From Cephalotus follicularis (lineage: Eukaryota; Streptophyta; Magnoliopsida; Oxalidales; Cephalotaceae): DNA of 64,000 bases. The stretch covers positions 430,768 through 494,767 of the forward strand of contig BDDD01000919.1 of the NCBI GenBank assembly GCA_001972305.1, given 5' to 3'. A program made the translations under genes and the position numbers. Position 1 is the first letter of the stretch; every line of letters begins with the position of its first letter. Shown one piece after another: positions 47,920 through 60,478 of this stretch. The notes under the pieces are model-generated. The model did no database searches and was not told where the DNA came from. It saw only the letters and a program-made list of their open reading frames with translations.

Positions 47920-50358
47920 TGTCATGCCCCGAACCGTGGGTTGGGCCCCACAATTCGACACGTGGCATTCCGTACAAACATCATAAAATTATCCATAAAA
48001 ATTTAAAACTTAATTAATAACAAACATAAATCATTTGTTTAACGTGTGGATATATATAAACACAGTTCAATACAATTAAATACATTGCTGCACCCAGCAG
48101 GTGAAACAAATAATTACATAATTATTTCCTGCAATCTCGTCCATAAAAGCGTACTGTCGAGGAGGAACTTACACAATCCTTTATCCTTAGTGTTGTTGCG
48201 ATGTGCCTCCACTACCTTTTCCTATACCTGGCCCATTCAAAGGAATGGGTCAGCAACCCTGGGGGTTGTGTAGGTTACCAAATATACGGGCACATACCAG
48301 AGGAACATCCAATAAAAGCAGAGGAGAATAATAATATAATAAATGCATATCATGAAGGCAGAACACAATTCATATCATAATCATAATCATCCTTTGTCCT
48401 CGGACTACTCTACTCAAATCACACATATCATTCACATAACAGAGGAGTCTAGCCCGGTCATCCTATGGTTTGGTCAGTGTGTAAGGTTCACCTTTAGGCT
48501 CACCTGCCTGCGAAATTCTCCTCCAGGTTCACCTGCCGAGCGGAATTCGCCCTTTGCTCACCTGCTCTGGCGGTTCACCCTTTGGATCACCAGCTTTGGC
48601 AGAATTCACCTTTAGTTTCACCATTAGGCGGATTCGCCCGCGATCACCTGCCTCGCGGAGTTCACCCCTTGGGTTCACCTGCACGGCGGAATTCTCCCCT
48701 GTTGGGCTCACCTGCCTGGAACCTTCCTTAAACATCCTTTCCTTTTACATTCCATTTTCTAATTCCATTTCCTTCCTTTTATTATTTCCTTTTTGTCTCT
48801 TTGTCCATTAAGCGCCTCCCGGGTACAAAAGGAGCATGGCACCTTCTCATGCTCACTTAACAAATGCATGCAGGGAGTATGACAGGGACGCATGCATACA
48901 CATATACTATTTCCTTCTTCAATAGCGCATGCAATGAGTGCGTACTAGGGCACAACGCATGCCCAGCCTGCACGTTCGCTCGGGGCAGGGGAGAGCTCGT
49001 CACCGTCACCTATTCGGGCGAAGGCAGAGGAGAGCTTGGCACCGTGTGGGGCATGCTTGGGAAGCATGGATTATGGGCGCAAAGGCACCCCAGGTGAGAA
49101 ACTTCCTGGCATTCATCATGGCACCTCAGCCCGGCTTTTCTTTCCTCTGGCGTCGTCACCTTGCATACATGGCACCCCTGGCACTAATGCAGCTCGGCAT
49201 GGGAGCTCGGCATGCACTGGAGGGGAGCTCGGGCCTTGCATGGAGCTCGGGCATGGTGGGAGCTCGGGCATTGGCCTCGGCAGCTCGGGCATTCACCTTG
49301 GCAGCTCGGGCATTCACCTCGAGCATCTTCTCCTCAGGCGCATGTCACCCCGGGAATCTTGCATTTCATGCCTTGGACGCATGATCCATACTTGCCAGCG
49401 ATGAAGGGAGCTCGACGCCTGCCAGGGAAGGCGCGGCGAGTAGCCATGCCTGGACGCATGGCCAGGGGAGCTCAACTCCACCATGGCGCCTTTACCTTGA
49501 CATCTATGTGCATTTTGCACTGTTAATGCGTACCAAAACGAAGCGCTAGGGATGAAATGCTCAAAGCTTACGCGTGCAGGTTAGCATTATATCGAGTCCC
49601 GTGTTCAACAATAGCATAACTTACATAATTACCAATAACAAATCATAATACAAAAGCAACCAAGTAATGAGCACACACAAAAAGCAAACATCAACAATCA
49701 CACACACAAACATGCTGGTAGGCACTCGGATATGGAGTAACCTACCTGGAAAACGGTTGGAAACGGAGATTGTCTTCTTCCTTCTTGAATTCTGGACTCT
49801 CTTCTGCCCAAGGGCTGCTACACACTTTAGGTTGCCAATATTCTCCTTCTTTATACCCTTTTCCTTGCTTCCAGGAGACGGGTATTTATACACGGGGCAG
49901 GAACTCTCCCGAGTAAGTCCCCAACTTGTCCTCTTCTTCCTTTCTCCAGCATCTGGCCCCATCTCCCATTACTCTCATTTTTCTCTTGATTCCTCTAGAC
50001 ACAAGAGTGTGTATAATGGCAACAGTGTGTCCCTCGGCATTTCTTCCTTTTAAATACATAAGCTGAAGGTTCCAGAATTCTCTAGGCAATTTCCAACAAA
50101 TGCAGGCCATTTCTTCTCCTTTGGGTCGACCTCCTCCCTTGGGCCTACTTCCTTTCTTTCCTTCATTAAAGGCCTAATTGCAACATACCATACTAAATTC
50201 ATCCCAAGAAGAGAAATAGTTTCCTTAAGCCCAAGGTCACAATTTATATTCCGTTAAGGCCTAAATAAATACATCATAAAATTCAGACCCAACCCAAAAG
50301 GCAGGAAAATAATTACAAAGCCCCCTATTAATTCTTTATAATATTGAGGGCTATTACA
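47920..50358 (-). mobile_element. Solo LTR nested in a solo LTR; duplication GGTAC
   Basis: Starts TGTCATGCCCCG and ends GGGCTATTACA, flanked by GGTAC at 47915-47919 and 50359-50363. It shares the GGTTCACC...GGAATTC minisatellite (48483-48720) and the GGACGCATG words with the 32540-35871 solo LTR, so the two belong to one family, but it is about 0.9 kb shorter. On the minus strand, TATA-like GTATAAATACCC (about 49885-49898) fits minus orientation. Overlapping ORFs in the GC-rich part are not genes. Confidence 0.88.
48483..48720. repeat. Minisatellite of GTTCACC/GGAATTC units in the solo LTR
   Basis: About ten degenerate units of 21-30 bp alternate TTCACC-type and GGCGGAATTC-type words. The same array is at 33176-33400 in the related solo LTR. 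Unit order differs between the two copies. Confidence 0.7.
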
Positions 50359-52464
50359 GGTACAATCAATCAGTACAGTTGTCCGAAGACCACTGGGTGT
50401 CAAACGTCGCCACCTCCTAGCCCCAACGATGCACCACCTAATTATCACCATACACTCCGATGATGACAGAAAAGGTAAACAGTATTGCCGGTATTTAGTG
50501 GGCAATTAACAGTCAAGATCTGCAGTGCAGATAAGTTTGGTGTATAAGCTCTACCCAACTCCTGGCACCTAGGCCCACATTCGTAGTCAGTGATACACTC
50601 CGATCACTAGACTAACAAACTATCAATCACAATCAATATCAATTCAGTTATTACATATATAATGTAATATAAACAGTAGTTCTCATTTAGTAGAGAAAAC
50701 AGTAAAACAGTAACAGTAGGTTTTCCTTAGAGAAAACAGTAGTTAAAACATTTAGTTGTGCATATAGCATTCAGTTCTTGAAATCCTTGAAACAGTAGTA
50801 ATTATAGAAATTACTTTGGTAGATATAAAATCTCTATAACAATTATCACTTTCAAGCAATATGTAGTTTGCTAACAACAGTACAATCATAATCGATTTCA
50901 AGAATCAAACAATAATGATGCATAAACAGTTCAATTCATATAATCCAACTACCCATAGTAAGGATTGATTATTAGAATCATTCATAAATAGGAGAAATTA
51001 TCTACTGTTCCAGTAAGGCGTCAACGTGTATCTTAGGCGTCAACATTTATTTCTCTTTGGCGCTAATACTCTTTAAAGCAGACACTTAAGCGTCAACATT
51101 TTCCTCGTTGGCGTCGACATTAATCTTTATCATCGACGCGTAAGGTAGGAACCTTACCCGTCAACGTTTCACTTGGCGCAGATGCCTCTTAAGACAGACC
51201 CTTTTAGCGTCAACGTTGTTTTTTGGCATCGACGCGTTAAGGTAGGAACCTTAAGCGTCAACGTCTCTCTTTGGCGTAGATGCCTTTTAGGACAGAGACT
51301 TAAGCGTCAACGTGTTTTTCGTTGGCATCAACGTTTATCTTGAGTTTGTGTGTTCTTTTCAACAAAACAGATTATTCAACCATATCCATTCCAACACAGT
51401 ATGAATTTAACAGTTCAATTCAGTCTAACATCAACATGCAAACATATATACACCATCCTAACACAATATACATGTCATAAACCCTACCTCAGTTGCTATC
51501 CCAGAATCAATTTGGGTTGATTCTTCTCTTTACACTCCAATACTCCTCCAATTCAATCTTCAACCATTCCACAGAAACAATCCATTTGCATGTTAACGTT
51601 ATGTACAAAAATCAGTATATATATATATATATATATAAAACTGATTAACTATAACACAATCATTGAATTCAACCAGATGCTTACCAATTCCTGTTTAAGC
51701 CTCAAGTTCCACTATGAACTCCATTTTAGCATGAACTCAGTATAGTAGATGGACTTCTCTCTTTCCAAAAGATTTATAATCCGCAATTCGACTTACAATA
51801 GTAGCTGATATAGAGGAGTTATTTCAGTGATTCGTCTAAACTGCTAACTCAAGTTCTTACCATTTTCTCTTCTCCCTCTCTACTCCACTAATTCACTGTT
51901 TTGTTTTCTCTTCTCAGTTTGCAGGTTACAGGAGCTCAGGACACTGAGCTCTTCAGTAAATAGTAGTTAGCGCATCATGTTGCTTAATTCACCATAGTTT
52001 GCCACGTTCCTTTTCCATTTAACATCATCAAAACACCTCCAAGTGAAAGCCACACATATCATCTGTTTTCTTTCCATTGACAAGCATCATAACACTTATC
52101 TGGGTTCAACGCGTCAACGTCTTACTTTGGCGTCGACGTTTACGCGCCAAATTTAATTCCTTTTATTCTCGTTCAATTGACACGTATCAGCACACTTGTC
52201 TAGATCAAGGCGTTGACGTCTATCTTTGGCGTCGTCGTTTATGCGTCAGACTTTAGCTTTCCCAAGTTTCTTTCAATAACTCCCAATTTAATTCAAGTGA
52301 GTCCTTCATTCATCTCAATTCCATTCAATTAAGCCCTCAACTTAACCCAATAACAATTATTAGCTTAAATCAATAAACAATTAAGCATAAACTTCAATTC
52401 AATGTATAATTTATTCATCGTTATACAATATACATTAAATTAAAATTGCGGTTATTAGAAGATA

Positions 52465-53614
52465 GATCCTACCCATGAATTTTCAAGAGGATATACAATC
52501 CTTGAGTTCACTTTGTTCTCATGAGCATACTATAGCTACAACAACTTTTATCAATAATGCTATTAACAGTATATGAGTGACATATCAAATATATAGTATA
52601 TGATATGTCATCTAACTAGAGGAATAAAGTAGAAAAAAAACTGATACAATTATTTAGAAATGGGCACTAGGTGGGCTAGGCTAGTCTTGGGATTGAATCG
52701 CTCCACCCACCACCAAAAGCGCATCTCCAAATTAACAAACTTGTAATGTTATAACAATTAACATCACAAGTTTGTGCACTTAATTTATAGTGAAGATGTA
52801 ATTTCCACTTGCAACTTTAAATTACAAAACTTGTAATGTTGTAGCAATTAACATCCCAAGTGTATGGGACGAACATATAAATATAATGCTATTTACTCCA
52901 ACTTGATTCCCCGATTATACTAATTTTATATATAAAGGTTAAGTGAAGGACCAAACTTATAATGTTATATAACAACCTCATTTAAATAAAAAATTAGGGA
53001 TAATTAATCAGATCTCTTCAAAGTGTTGTTTGTCCATAATGAAGACCTTGCATTTTCACAATTACAAATAGTTTCTTAAACTAAACTTTTCTTAACAAAA
53101 TTAATAAAATAACTAAAATACCCTCATATAAATAATACTTACATAAGACAATTAACAATTCCTCTCATTTTCTCTATCTCTCTCTAATACAAACATGCAG
53201 CAAGCCACGAATCAACATCTCTAAGCAACAAATTATTAAAAAAAACCCACAATTAACCAAAACATCCCAACAACATCTCCACAACATTTCCAAGTCAAGC
53301 CCCCACAACAAATACAAAACATCCATCAAACCTCCAGGGACCAAAACACCAAACTGCACCTAACCTCCCAAACACCAAAGTCGCGCCAAAACCGCCAACA
53401 AACACCAAACCACCCTACCTCATGCAACTATCACCTTCAAAACAACAACCCCCTCCACTGGAAAATCCCACACATAGTCACACCACAAACCATCACTACT
53501 AAACCTCCAAATCATTCCAAAACCAAAAACACAAAAAAAGAAAAATGAGAGAAGAAATCGCTTTCAATAATCTTTTCGATCGCAACAACATAGGTGTCCT
53601 CATCCAAAACTTTG
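52465..53614. other. AT-rich intergenic DNA with two hairpin sequences
   Basis: No gene supported. It contains a perfect 10-bp-stem hairpin TGACATATCA...TGATATGTCA (52578-52610). A stronger hairpin lies at 52735-52775, with a degenerate second copy at about 52827-52862. A C/A-rich stretch at 53200-53530 has no coding potential. Confidence 0.5.
52735..52775. repeat. Hairpin (10+6 bp stem), duplicated 93 bp downstream
   Basis: ACAAACTTGT A ATGTTA, a 7-base loop, then TAACAT C ACAAGTTTGT: all stem bases pair except one A/C position. A weaker copy follows at 52827-52862. Perhaps the end of a MITE or a repeated cis element; unknown. Confidence 0.6.
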
Positions 53615-53622
53615 TTTGTTCT

Positions 53623-54576
53623 CAGTGGCAAAGCCAGACTTTAGAGATTAGGGGCAATTGACTGATAAGTTTTGGACAAAGTGTTATATATTAATAATAA
53701 TAATAATAATAATATTATATTATTATATATATATATTATATATAGTAATATAGTATATATATATATATATATATATTTAATATATAGCTATATAATATAT
53801 TTTTTAAGATTGTCTACGTTAAAAGAAACTCAATATCAAGTGGAGATAAAAGAAGCCAAATATATATATACTCATAAACTATAAAAGCAAAAACAGCAAA
53901 ACAAAATAATAACCCTTAAAAACAATGTGATAAGTTTCTCTACTTTTTGTTGTTACTGGCTTTAGACATAGATAGGTGAATTAAAAACTCATTCATGGGA
54001 TAATATCTGTAGAAGATAAGGTAAAGTAGAAAAGGAAGATAAGGTAAGTAATTTTTTTTCTATTTAATTTTCACAATAAAAACAAATACATGATGCTATT
54101 GTGAATCCCTAAAAAAAAAACTGTAATTTTTTTTTATTTACTTAGATTTTTCTGGGTTTGAACTCTACAGAGTTATTAGATTTTGTTTATATTTTATAAA
54201 TGCTCAAAAGTTCTATTGTGTAGTGTACTTTTTTTTTTAAATGTGGGCATTTACTTTGACTGTTTGATAAATGATAACATTACGAATGAGGTGATCATGC
54301 ACCGGTTTCAAAACACGAAAACCCATCGTGATCAATTATAAATTTGTTAAAGCATTTAGGATTATAATGTTTTTTTTTGATGTTTTTGTGAAGTTTTGGG
54401 GATAATACAACGTATTTCATATGAATTCTATTTTAATAAAGTATTACTATGAAAGAGATCTTCTTTTGATATATATTAAAAAATAAAATAATATTTTTAT
54501 CGCTACTAATTTGACTAAAAGTTATCTGAAACTTAGTTTTTGCTCCCGTTAGAAATTTTTTTTGGCTTTGCCCCTA
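53623..54576. mobile_element. Non-autonomous hAT-type element with 8-bp duplication
   Basis: Starts CAGTGGCAAAGCCAGACTTT and ends with the complement of TAGGGGCAAAGCCAAAAAAA, giving a terminal inverted repeat of about 13 bp. It is flanked by a perfect 8-bp duplication TTTGTTCT at 53615-53622 and 54577-54584. The 954-bp interior is AT-rich with a TAA/TA microsatellite (about 53691-53776) and no transposase. The 8-bp duplication and CAGTGGC-type ends assign it to hAT. Confidence 0.85.
53691..53776. repeat. TAA/TA microsatellite
   Basis: A run of TAA units followed by long TA/TATATA tracts inside the hAT-type element. Confidence 0.9.
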
Positions 54577-54584
54577 TTTGTTCT

Positions 54585-54859
54585 TATTATGGTTTTGTAT
54601 AGGTTTTAATGTATTTGAATATTTAGGGTTTTGGGTGAAATTTTCTTGATATGGTGATGGTGACGGTGTACAGAGATCTCGTTCTGAGTGGCTAAAGAAA
54701 TTGGCTAGTGCGAGGGGGAGTGTACCGGTAAGGAGGTTTTGAGCTACATCAAGGTGTTGGAGATTTTGACATGTGGATATGTTGTTGGGTATTTAATATG
54801 CCTAAACTGTATGTTCTAATATAAGACTATTTAGATAATGGATTGATGTAATATGCCTA
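54585..54859. other. Intergenic DNA
   Basis: Short AT-rich spacer between the hAT-type element and the Cassandra-like LTR. Nothing recognised. Confidence 0.5.
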
Positions 54860-55122
54860 TGTAATGACCCAATCCTTAACCACATGAGAAATTGTCCGCT
54901 TCTGTCCCACGCAGAATATACAGCGCCCATACATCTGTGTTTCCACGTGGGCCATACGATTTTGTCCTAATTGATGGATTGGTCAGACTTCCCAGGAGGT
55001 CACCCATCTTGGTTTTGCCCTGAGCGTAGCACGCTTAACCTTCGAGTTTTCACTAACTCCTAAACCAATCTATCAAAAGGTGCCTCATGTAATTAGGTTC
55101 AAGGATCATTTCTTATATAGCA
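54860..55122 (-). mobile_element. Cassandra-like TRIM LTR carrying a 5S rRNA-derived segment
   Basis: On the minus strand, 55048-54987 reads as the second half of plant 5S rRNA, including GTTAAGCGTGCT (box A region) and GATGGGTGACCTCCTGGGAA (box C region). It is embedded in a sequence that ends GGGTCATTACA at 54860. A 5S segment inside a 240-350 bp LTR is the hallmark of Cassandra elements. The left half of 5S is diverged. The right edge is at, or cut by, the copia element starting at 55124, so the second LTR is not visible here. Confidence 0.75.
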
Positions 55123-55123
55123 C

Positions 55124-57363
55124 TGATGGAATCGGATTAACCAATTCCTATGCCATAAATGGACTAAGGTGCAAATGGTGAAGAACAAAACTTTTAGAGC
55201 ATAAATGGTAGCGAAAGAACACCCAACAAAGGCAAAAACAGTCCATTATGGCTTGACCATAGGCCATATGGATCACCACATCAATACTTAATTGAAAAGA
55301 TGTCACCATTGGAATCAATGGTGACATACAAGCAAAGCAAAAACAAGGGAGGCAAAAGGATATACCAATAGGTGAAGGCTCCTTCGTCTTTGCCGCTTCA
55401 AGCTTGCAAAGACTCCTCCTTCGTTGCACTCCAAGTCGTTATGCTGCTGCTCCAAGCAAGAACAGCTACTGTCCAGCAATGATGGAAACAAACACATAAT
55501 TTCTATTCACTCTTTCTCTCTCACAATGCCTATGAAGGATGCATTGATGTTGACAAGGTTTGTCAATGTCAATCCACCCTAGATAAGCTACAAAGCTTGG
55601 TGTATAATCACAGAAGGAATGCCAAGAGAACCAGAGAACCCCCTTTCTATTTTTCCTAGCAGAAGCCCCAGTAAAAATGCTCTCTCCTGGAATGCCTTAT
55701 ACCAGCCCCATTTCTCTCCCACTCTAAAGCTCAACCTCACCTCCACTTCTTGATCATGTTCCTATCTTTGAGGAATCATGGAACCATGATCTAATCATGT
55801 CCCCCATCATGCAGAGAAAGGAGTAAACCATCGGTAATGGGAGTTAGTGGGAGAGAGAAAACGTGTGCATGATTTTGTCCACTCGGGGAACCCACGTCGC
55901 GCACTAAGTGTCGACGCCTTCCAATAAGCGTCGACGCTTATATGTAATAACACTATACGTTTCAAGTGTTAAGCGTCGACGTTTTCCTAGAATGCGTCGA
56001 CGCTTTGTCTAATGTTACACGTCGACGCTTTCCTAGAAGGTGTCGACGCTTAGACAGGCTGGTTAGGAAAATAGAGTCTAACTCTTAAATGAGTCTAACT
56101 CATTTTATCCCTTCTAATATTGATTAAGTAAGATCAAGTAAATGTGTTCTCACAAAATGCAAGATCCACCTAACCGATATTTGATTTTATAAATTTTCAC
56201 CAAGGCTTAATATGTCCAACATATTTATGTACTAATCATTATCAGGCAGGGACCCTATAAAATCTTGGTTAAAATCGAAGGTGTTCATAAATGATCAAAA
56301 TACCCCTAGGGTTTGGTTTAGCCATTCTAAATGATCCTAGATCAATTTAAATGCTCTCAAAATAATATCTAATATTATTCAGATGGAAAAATTAATCTAA
56401 TTAATTTTCCCATAATCTATCACACACCTCATTAACCCTAGATTTTCTAAGTCGTCGGTTCACGTGTACTATAATCCCTTGTCATGCTTGGCCCCGATTG
56501 AGGTCTAGGGTAAGGATATGTGTCAATCCTAGATAATACCTCAATGGCTAAAATATCTGATCATTACTAGAACCTTTGGTAAACTCTTCAGAAATCTAAT
56601 TTCCAGTCTACCTCAACCTTGGCCAAGGATTTCATAAGTCCAAAGTATAATCAGATCATAATAGAGCCGATCACCTTCGCTCAGGTGTGACAATCCCATA
56701 TTGCGCACTCACTTATATTCGTATAGATTCGATCATACCCAAAGACCACCCGATTGCCAGCCCTGCGCAAAGACCGGGTAAGGTGGAGATCAAAGCATAA
56801 CCGTCTCCATACAATATAGAGCAGTCGCTCAGGTCTAAGGATCAGACGAGTTTGAGAACTCGCTAAGTGATCATCACTTATACACAACCGCAACAAGTAG
56901 GAGCCACTACTGACACGAGAATAGCGACTATCCAAACAGTGTCTCCTACGCGGGTCCTGTTCAGTGTACACGCTCCCAGCGCGTACTCCGTATTTACCCT
57001 AGTATCCAACACAGATGGTAGTGAGAGAATCCATCCTCCAATTCCATGAGCAAGCAACATACGCGCAAGTCTATCCAGTTCATTAATGCCCACAAAGTGA
57101 ACCTATGACTTGGAACCAATTCGACATAAGGAATAAGTTAACCAATCTCACAGCCTCCATGCTGGGCATCTAACCTTATGTCAGGGCATCACAAGTGTAA
57201 GCAGGTATATAATAAACTACTTCAATTAAATGATAAAACACAAGTGATATAGCCATAACGAAATTAGCACACATCATCTATACAAGGAATAAGATTGTTT
57301 CATACAATATAAGATATAATATGACAACCCATCTAATGGTTTGTCGGGTCACTATATCTAACA
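55124..57363 (-). repeat. 3' LTR of the minus-strand copia element, with GTCGAC motif array
   Basis: Six GTCGAC-centred words (best form AAGCGTCGACGCTT) start at 55910, 55930, 55975, 55996, 56021 and 56042. In LTR orientation they lie about 200 bp upstream of a TATA-like GGTATAAGG (complement, 55696-55703). Confidence 0.85.
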
Positions 57364-60300
57364 ATCTCCCACTTGACCCTCAAGCCATGAACTCCTATAG
57401 CCTAGACCCATCATCCCACGATGATGCTCCAGAGCCTTGGTGCCCATTGCCTTGGTCAGTGGATCTGCTGTGTTCTCCTCTGAGGAGACCCTCTCTAGCT
57501 GTATATCTCCCCTACCAATAATCTCACGGATCAAATGATAGCGTCGCTCGATGTGTTTGGATCGCTGATGAGACCTCAGTTCCTTGGCTTGTGCTACAGC
57601 CTCATTATTATCACAGTATATTACAACTGGATTAATAATGCAAGGAACAACTCCTAGTTTAGTAATGAACTTGCGCATCCATACACCCTCCTTGGCGGCA
57701 TCTGAGGCTGCTATGTACTCGGCTTCTGTGGTAGAATCTGCAATAGTCCCTTGCTTTGAACTACGCCAGCTCACAGCTCCACCATTAAGTACAAAAACGT
57801 ACCCAGAGATAGATTTATGATCATCCGGATAACTATCAAAACTGGAGTCTGTAAAGCCCTCCAATTTCAGCTCACTATCTTTTCCATAGATCAAGAATAT
57901 ATCTTGAGTCCTCCTAACATACTTCAGGATTCCCTTGACCACTTCCCAGTGCTTCTCACCAGGATCAAACTGAAAACGACTTGCCATACCCAGGGCAAGT
58001 GCGACATCAGGCCTAGTACATAACATGGCATACATGATCGACCCTACTGCCGAAGCATAAGGTATCCGACTCATGCGTGCTCTCTCTTCAGATGTCTGAG
58101 GAGACATGTTTCAAGAAAGATGAATTCTTTCGCCTATTGGAAATATGCCTCTCTTGGAATTCTCCATGTTAAACCTCTTCAACACCTTGCTGATGTACTG
58201 GCTTTGGGAAAGCCCAAGCAACCTATTTGATCTATCCCTAAAGATCCTAATAGCTAGTATATAGGTGGCTTCTCCCAAATCTTTCATGCAAAAATTCTTA
58301 GTCAGCCATATCTTTGCAGACTGTAACATCCTTACATTATTCCCAATGAGTAGGATGTCATCTACATATAGCACTAAGAAAGTGATACTAGGTCCCTCTT
58401 GCTTTCGATAAACACATGGCTCATCTACATTTTTGATGAAGTCAAAAGCTTTGACTACTTCATCAAAACGTAGATTCCAGCTACGAGATGCTTTAGTCCA
58501 TAAATGGACCGTTCGAGCTTGCACACCATGTGCGGGTGCTCGGAAGATGTAAACCCCTCAGGTTGGGACATATAAATATCCTCTTCAAGATGTCCATTTA
58601 AGAATGTCGTCTTGACATCCATTTGCCATATCTCATAATCATAATGAGCAGAAATAGCAAGCAAGATCCTAATGGATTTAAGCATGGCGACATGTGAGAA
58701 AGTTTCAGTATAGTCGACTCCAAGTCGTTGCCTATACGCTTTCGCCACTAATCGAGTTTTATAAGTCTCGGTTTTTCCATATGCATTCATCTTCTTCTTG
58801 AAGATCCATTTGCAGCCAATAGGCACTATGCCTTCGGGTGCTTCAACCAAATTCCAAACTTGGTTGGAGTATATGGAATCCATTTCGGATTTCATGGCTC
58901 CTAGCCACGCTTCAGATTCAGTGCCTTGCACTGTCTTTAGATAGCTGGCAGGCTCGTCATCTTCAGTGACGTTTATCTCATCAGTACCATCAATGAGGAA
59001 ACCACACCTCTCATGTGCTAATGAGATTCTGCCTGATCTCCTCAAAGGAGGTTTGCCTAACTGAGAACCGTTCTCAGCCTGAGATCCAATCTCAGCTGTG
59101 TCTATTGAAGGTCTAACCTCCAACTCCTCCATCTCCTGCGTGGTTTCTACCTGTGACAACTCCTTGAGTTCCACCTTACTCCCACTGTTTCCTTCAAGAA
59201 GATATTCCTTCTCTAGGAACACAGCATTTCGCGAAACAAATATCTTTTGTTCGCTAGGGTGGTAGAAATAGTATCCTTTAGTTTCTTTAGGATACCCCAC
59301 AAACCTGCAACGGTCTGACCGCGCTTCCAGCTTATCTGAGTCAAGCCTCTTGACATAAGCCGCACAGCCCCAAACCTTCAAATGGCTTAGGCTGGGTTTC
59401 CTTCCTGACCATACCTGGTATGGAGTTGAAGGCACAGATTTTGAAGGAATCTGATTCATGATACAAGCAGCTGTATCTAGGGCATAACCCTAGAGATAGG
59501 TAGGAAGGTCAGTAAATGACATCATCGATCGAACCATGTCTAACAAAGTCCGATTCCTCCTTTCGGATACACCATTATGCTATGGTGTTCCAGGAGGAGT
59601 CCACTGAGATAGAATTCCGTTATCTCTAAGATAACCTAGGAATTCAGCTGACAAGTATTCATCAGATACACATAACCATACCTAGATAAATCGTCAGTAA
59701 AGGTTATGAAGTAGATATAACCACCTCACGCACTGACTGACATAGGACCACATACGTCAGTATGGACTAAACCCAGTAAGTCCATAACCCTTTCTCCTTG
59801 ACCAGAGAAGGGTGATTTGGTCATCTTTCCCAATAAACAGGATTCACAAGTTGGATAGGACTCTAAGTCCTGGATATCAAGGAGATCATCCTTAACCAAC
59901 TGTGATAACCTAGCATTACTAAGATGACCAAGTCTACAATGTCAAGTATAGGTTTTATTTAGCTCAGTTTCTCTTTGTCTTTTCTTATTATTACTTTGCT
60001 CAATGGACAAGATATTTGATTGTGAAGTATTTAAGACATATAATCCACTGTTGATAACACCATTACCAACACAAACATTGTTTGAATATATATAACATCC
60101 AATGACTTAGAATTTAAGCTCTAAGCCCATACTACATAAGTGAGAAACACTTATAATATTCCGTACAATATTCATCAAAAAATAACAAGGATCCAATGTC
60201 AATACATAACCATTACATAAATTCACATCACAAATTCCAACAGCTTGAGCAATGATCCTAGATCCATCACCAAGCCTCAAGTCCAGGTCTCCAGCTCCAA

Positions 60301-60478
60301 GCTTTCTAACTTTTCTTAGTCCCTGCAATGAATTGCAAAGGTTAGTTCCATATCTAGTATCTAATACCCATGAAGAACTACAATTCAAAGCTAGATTAAG
60401 TTCAATCATGAACATACTTGATGTACTCGCACCATGCGGGTTATCAGCAAAGACAGCAGCAACACGACAATCCTTTTT
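57364..60478 (-). pseudogene. Copia pol of the minus-strand element: PR, INT (deleted), RT, RNase H
   Basis: Reading leftward: protease-like block WVLDTRYGTNLCN (about 60365-60330), where the usual DTG reads DTR. The integrase zinc region and core follow (59950-59460), with a deletion at about 59660 that joins the VYLM block directly to EYLSAEFLGYL and removes the conserved LRSDRGG segment with the second catalytic Asp. The integrase C-terminus and RT N-terminus are open from 59459 to 58455 (KWIFKKKMNAYGKTETYKTR; QMDVKTTFLNG). RT continues in another frame (YVDDILLIG, about 58370) to 58111, and RNase H runs 58107-57358 (GFTDSSFDSYPDD; CDNNEAVAQAKEL). Stops and frame changes make it inactive. 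Confidence 0.85.

Larger units (their letters stand above)
47442..52459 (-). mobile_element. Solo LTR interrupted by another solo LTR; duplication AGATA
   Basis: The outer unit starts TGTCACACCCCG and ends GCGGTTATTAGA (one base off the usual ACA), flanked by AGATA at 47437-47441 and 52460-52464. Without the nested 2439-bp solo LTR and its duplication it is 2574 bp. It carries an array of GCGTCAACG/GGCGTCGACG words at 51018-51332 with about 49-bp higher-order units, and a shorter set at about 52110-52250. The orientation is inferred as minus from end similarity to the other long LTRs. No coding domain. Confidence 0.82.

Noticed and set aside
49036..49526. Long overlapping ORFs with repeated SSGIHLG-like peptides
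   Set aside because: Product of short DNA repeats in the 47920-50358 solo LTR; no family resemblance.
53174..53359. 61-codon minus-strand ORF rich in Leu, Cys and Trp
   Set aside because: Antisense of a C/A-rich stretch; no homology or gene context.
54987..55048. Functional 5S rRNA gene on the minus strand
   Set aside because: Only about half of 5S is recognisable and it is diverged; embedded in a Cassandra-like LTR.
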